Origin: Sporosarcina sp. FSL W7-1349
Lineage (GTDB): Bacteria > Bacillota > Bacilli > Bacillales_A > Planococcaceae
Assembly: GCF_038003045.1 (NCBI RefSeq)
Contig: NZ_JBBOOK010000001.1
Coordinates: 2,480,001-2,544,000, forward strand
Direction of reading: 5' to 3'
DNA length: 64,000 bases
Part shown: positions 62,470 through 64,000 of the stretch, piece by piece
Layout: each line of letters begins with the position of its first letter
How positions within the stretch are numbered: position 1 is the first letter of the stretch
Notes under the pieces: generated by a model
Told to the model about the DNA's origin: nothing
What the model saw: only the letters and a program-made list of their open reading frames with translations
Databases searched by the model: none
Position numbers and translations under genes: made by a program

Positions 62470-62585
62470 TAATCGTCACTATTGGCGATTTATTCTTCAC
62501 TTTTGTAGTTTTATCCGTCACTTTTGAATGAATATCCGTCACTTCCGCACATCTATCCGTCAAGTTCACAATTTTATTCCCAAGT
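62470..62585. repeat. Intergenic array, exact 21-bp period (TATCCGTCACTTTT family)
   Basis: TATCC or TATTC starts at 62491, 62512, 62533, 62554 and 62575, each exactly 21 bp apart, with a weaker unit at 62470. Between the converging cobA and DinB genes. Confidence 0.8.
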
Positions 62586-62674
62586 CGGATCTTTAGCACC
62601 AAACCAAGGAGTACCAATTAGCAGCTTCCTTCACCCTCCCTGGAAAATTCAATTACCCGATTAAAATCCTTTTT

Positions 62675-62742
62675 GCAAGCTAACGAACGTTGAACGCTAG
62701 AAAACCATGTCCGAGCACGAGGAAACCGACTTTAAACGCAAG
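62675..62742. repeat. Intergenic array, 21-bp spaced (GCAAGC family)
   Basis: GCAAG at 62675, GCTAG at 62696, GCACG at 62715, GCAAG at 62738; 62675 to 62738 is three times 21. Same word as the array at 44.5 kb. Weaker than the others. Confidence 0.5.
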
Positions 62743-62787
62743 CAATTCCCTATCGAATACAATCAAAATCTGAGCCTCAATCATAAA

Positions 62788-62827
62788 CAAAAAAAGACCA
62801 TCTCGAAATTCCTTCAAGACAGTCTTT
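62788..62827 (-). terminator. Terminator of the DinB-family gene
   Basis: On the minus strand AAAGACTGTCTTGAA pairs imperfectly with TTTCGAGATGGTCTTT, then a T-run. Confidence 0.75.
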
Positions 62828-62837
62828 CACGCTAAGC

Positions 62838-63299
62838 TTACTTGGATACGACACGGTTCAACCCGGAGATAACGCCGGCATGGACACCTTCATGCCACAC
62901 TGTAAATTGGACGAGGGCATCGACCGTTTCCATCTTATGATCTCGAATCTGCACTGGCTCTGGCAGCGGTTCGTTCAACTTGCCTTCCAGCGCCGAAGTC
63001 ACTCGTTGCTCCTGTTCTTTCAAGGCGTTCCATAATTCCTCGTTGGATGGTGCTTCCGTTTCCCATTTTGTGGGGCTGGAACCCGGAACAAAAAGCGGCA
63101 TCCATTCGGCATTCACCACTTCATAACCAGGCAGCGCCTTTGAAATGAAGTTCTCCATGACGACGTAAATATGCCCGATATTCCACCGGATTGTGTTGCT
63201 AAATCCCTCTGGCTGGACATCCCATTCTGCTTCCGGCGATTGCTTGACTTGGCTAAGCGTGTACATTCTGGCAAAGCTCAACTGTTGTAATGTAGACAT
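62838..63299 (-). CDS. DinB-family (DUF664-like) four-helix metalloprotein
   Basis: 153 residues. The three metal-binding His of the family are expected in RWNIGHIY (about residue 47) and FTVWHEGVHAG (about 134 and 138). Members include thiol S-transferases that use bacillithiol; the actual role here is unknown. GGGGGAAG precedes ATG. Terminator downstream. Confidence 0.87.
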   Translation of the reverse strand: MSTLQQLSFARMYTLSQVKQSPEAEWDVQPEGFSNTIRWNIGHIYVVMENFISKALPGYEVVNAEWMPLFVPGSSPTKWETEAPSNEELWNALKEQEQRVTSALEGKLNEPLPEPVQIRDHKMETVDALVQFTVWHEGVHAGVISGLNRVVSK

Positions 63300-63367
63300 T
63301 TGAATCTTCCCCCTTTTCTAATTACAACTTTATCCTAAGTCAACGAAGAAGAAAAGCAAACGGCGTT

Positions 63368-63435
63368 GGTGACAGGCACCCATACAATTCAGACACTAAT
63401 CAGAATTGCCCCTGAATTCACGGGTGACTGTCACC
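63368..63435. repeat. REP-like palindromic element C
   Basis: Outer arms GGTGACAGGCACCC and GGGTGACTGTCACC, with inner AATTCAG/CTGAATT. Same design as 54334-54402. Lies in the gap upstream of the DinB gene. Confidence 0.7.
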
Positions 63436-63453
63436 CAATCAACTGGGGACCAT

Positions 63454-63482
63454 AAAAAACGACCCCTTCTCAGGGGTCGTTT
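63454..63482 (-). terminator. Terminator of the small hydrophilic gene
   Basis: AAACGACCCCTGAG pairs with the AGGGGTCGTTT arm and ends in TTTTTT on the minus strand. Confidence 0.88.
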
Positions 63483-63491
63483 CTGCTTTCT

Positions 63492-63806
63492 CTATTCCCT
63501 AACTGGGTTTTCTTTCGGATTCAAATCATTCCATTTTTTGTGGACGTCTTTATTGAATGTGTATGACGGCTGCTCCATTCCAAATTCTACGGACAGGTTG
63601 GGCTGTATCGTTTCCTTGGCCGATTCTTTTTTATTTTCATTGAATGCGGAAGGCTTGTTGGCACCGGTTTTCGTCAACTCATTTTTGCGGAATACGTCCG
63701 AAACGTTCGAGTCAGAAGGATCCGAAAGCGGAAGTTCTCCGGAACGCACAACGCCTCTTGGTTCATAGTCCTCTTTGTTCGGATACTTATCTTTGTTCGT
63801 AATCAT
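63492..63806 (-). CDS. Small hydrophilic protein, unknown function
   Basis: 104 residues, rich in Asn, Lys, Glu and Pro, no signal peptide or helix; ends NDVHKKWNDLNPKENPVRE-like. Probably disordered. GGAGG lies 9 nt before the ATG and a terminator follows, so it is a real gene. No family is recognised. Confidence 0.7.
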   Translation of the reverse strand: MITNKDKYPNKEDYEPRGVVRSGELPLSDPSDSNVSDVFRKNELTKTGANKPSAFNENKKESAKETIQPNLSVEFGMEQPSYTFNKDVHKKWNDLNPKENPVRE

Positions 63807-63989
63807 CCAACATTCCTCCTTTTCGAACGGCGATTCAACTAAACTCCATCGATTTCGCCTTTCACATACTTTTCCTATTGTTTACTATTCCCCATCTTCT
63901 TCATTCCTAAACCTTTTTTTCGAAAAAAGATTATCTGAAACAAAAATAATCCCTAATCGTCCTTTAACATAACTTGGGAGGTGCATCGA

Positions 63990-64000
63990 ATGAAAAAAAT
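63990..64000 (+). CDS. Start of an unknown gene cut by the window end
   Basis: ATGAAAAAAAT follows GGGAGGTG by 7 nt, a normal Bacillales start beginning Met-Lys-Lys. Nothing more can be said. Confidence 0.5.

Noticed and set aside
62183..62617. 144-codon minus frame running through the array at 62.5 kb into cobA
   Set aside because: Antisense to cobA and driven by the 21-bp repeat; no ribosome binding site.

Overview
The window looks like a chromosomal segment of a low-to-mid-GC Firmicute of the order Bacillales, most likely a Planococcaceae member close to Sporosarcina. This is inferred from the strong AGGAGG ribosome binding sites, the Bce, Lia, Opu and PyrR/FadR-type systems, and a B12 gene order matching that known from Bacillus megaterium. 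No rRNA, tRNA, CRISPR or phage genes were seen.

Layout. 0-3.4 kb: the 5' part of a class I ribonucleotide reductase gene read leftward behind tandem NrdR-like boxes and a cobalamin riboswitch with its own terminator, then three small genes and an internally deleted IS1182-like element flanked by a 29-bp duplication of a terminator hairpin. 3.4-8 kb: a leftward Bce-type module (response regulator, sensor, ABC ATPase, ABC permease) with a Bce-type operator between the regulatory and transport genes. 8-11 kb: an osmoprotectant ABC importer behind a hairpin/terminator leader. 11-14 kb: a degenerate-ABC/LytTR regulator next to an ABC-2 exporter. 14-21 kb: PepSY proteins, a Cache chemoreceptor, a two-component system, a glutaredoxin-like gene and a small partner. 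21-26 kb: a metallo-hydrolase, UppP with a DedA protein (undecaprenyl-phosphate recycling), a cluster of DnaA boxes, and a globin-like/CZB chemoreceptor. 26-31 kb: a fatty-acid degradation operon under a FadR-type operator. 31.6-35.1 kb: liaIH-liaFSR. 35-40 kb: an MFS permease with two PyrR-binding-loop sequences in its leader, a beta-lactamase-fold serine hydrolase and a secreted M28 peptidase.

The right third is a vitamin B12 region. A leftward B12/siderophore-type ABC importer, with a methyltransferase and a 2Fe-2S ferredoxin-like protein, is separated from its cobalamin riboswitch by two identical tandem group II introns inserted just after the riboswitch terminator. A second riboswitch runs divergently and controls a second B12-type importer. 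A fourth riboswitch precedes the anaerobic-type corrin operon cbiH60-cbiX-cbiJ-cbiC-cbiD-cbiET-cbiL-cbiF-cbiG-cobA. cbiA and the later steps are not in the window. Four cobalamin riboswitches therefore tie uptake, synthesis and the choice of ribonucleotide reductase to B12 supply.

The intergenic DNA is unusual. Five short arrays at four loci show a roughly 21-bp period (exact in some, 20-22 bp in others), with locus-specific words. There are also a 12-bp minisatellite in a riboswitch leader, three REP-like palindromic elements and a structured repeat present twice in opposite orientations. Three cell-envelope systems (Bce, UppP/DedA, Lia) all concern the lipid II cycle.
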